From: RI-92 sp037384645
GTDB lineage: Bacteria > Pseudomonadota > Gammaproteobacteria > UBA6429 > Thiohalophilaceae
Direction of reading: 5' to 3'
NCBI GenBank assembly: GCA_037384645.1
Contig: JARRNT010000082.1
Coordinates: 1-6,400 of the forward strand
Length of the DNA stretch: 6,400 bases
A program made the translations under genes and the position numbers. Of this stretch, positions 6,304 to 6,400 are shown piece by piece (within the stretch, counting starts at the first letter, position 1; each line of letters begins with the position of its first letter). The notes under the pieces were generated by a model that made no database searches, was not told where the DNA came from, and saw only the letters and a program-made list of their open reading frames with translations.

Positions 6304-6400
6304 CGTAGCGGTCATCAACAAATAGTGAATAATTTTGTAACAATACTTCCCTAATGCGGACCTTCAAGAATAGCGATACTTGTATTGAAATCTGCAACAT

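Larger units (their letters stand above)
6068..6400. other. Non-coding tail with clustered inverted repeats
   Basis: No gene, tRNA or clear intrinsic terminator is seen in these 333 bp on either strand. Instead there are several inverted repeats in close order: GATAA/TTATC (6127-6131 with 6138-6142), GCGCAAT with ATTGCGC starting near 6144, GAATTAA/TTAATTC at about 6179-6208, CAGTAG/CTACTG (6208-6213 with 6221-6226) and the GGTCG..TTAGC pair at 6240-6303. The last two are listed separately. The region could be a dispersed intergenic repeat, the leader of a gene to the right, or a structured RNA. Confidence 0.5.

Overview
The window looks like chromosomal DNA of a gammaproteobacterium. The strongest pointers are a full-length Kup potassium transporter close to the E. 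coli protein, a PsiE-family membrane protein, and a DUF2333-family protein of the gammaproteobacterial type. I cannot name the genus. There is no rRNA, tRNA, CRISPR array, transposase or phage gene.

Layout. Positions 1-872 hold the N-terminal part of a bacterial Ser/Thr protein kinase on the minus strand; its C-terminal part lies beyond the left edge. A 312-bp divergent intergenic region with a candidate promoter separates it from 1185-2093 (+), a secreted, helix-rich protein that I do not recognise, which ends at a strong intrinsic terminator. A further non-coding stretch (2094-2534) leads to kup (2535-4412, +), followed 51 bp later by a psiE-family gene (4464-4922, +); these two probably share a transcript. 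A nested inverted repeat (4970-5015) sits just in front of a DUF2333 gene (5033-6067, +). The last 333 bp contain no convincing gene but several inverted repeats.

How the genes may work together. kup and psiE both encode inner-membrane proteins and may be co-transcribed, so a link between potassium uptake and an envelope or phosphate-stress response is possible but not shown. The kinase and the secreted protein are divergent neighbours with a shared upstream region, which hints at co-regulation at most. The DUF2333 protein is a membrane-anchored protein of unknown role with its own leader.

I found no convincing new multi-gene system. The points most worth a second look are the nested inverted repeat before the DUF2333 gene, the kinase with DFA in place of DFG, the unrecognised exported protein beside that kinase, and the inverted-repeat cluster at the right end.
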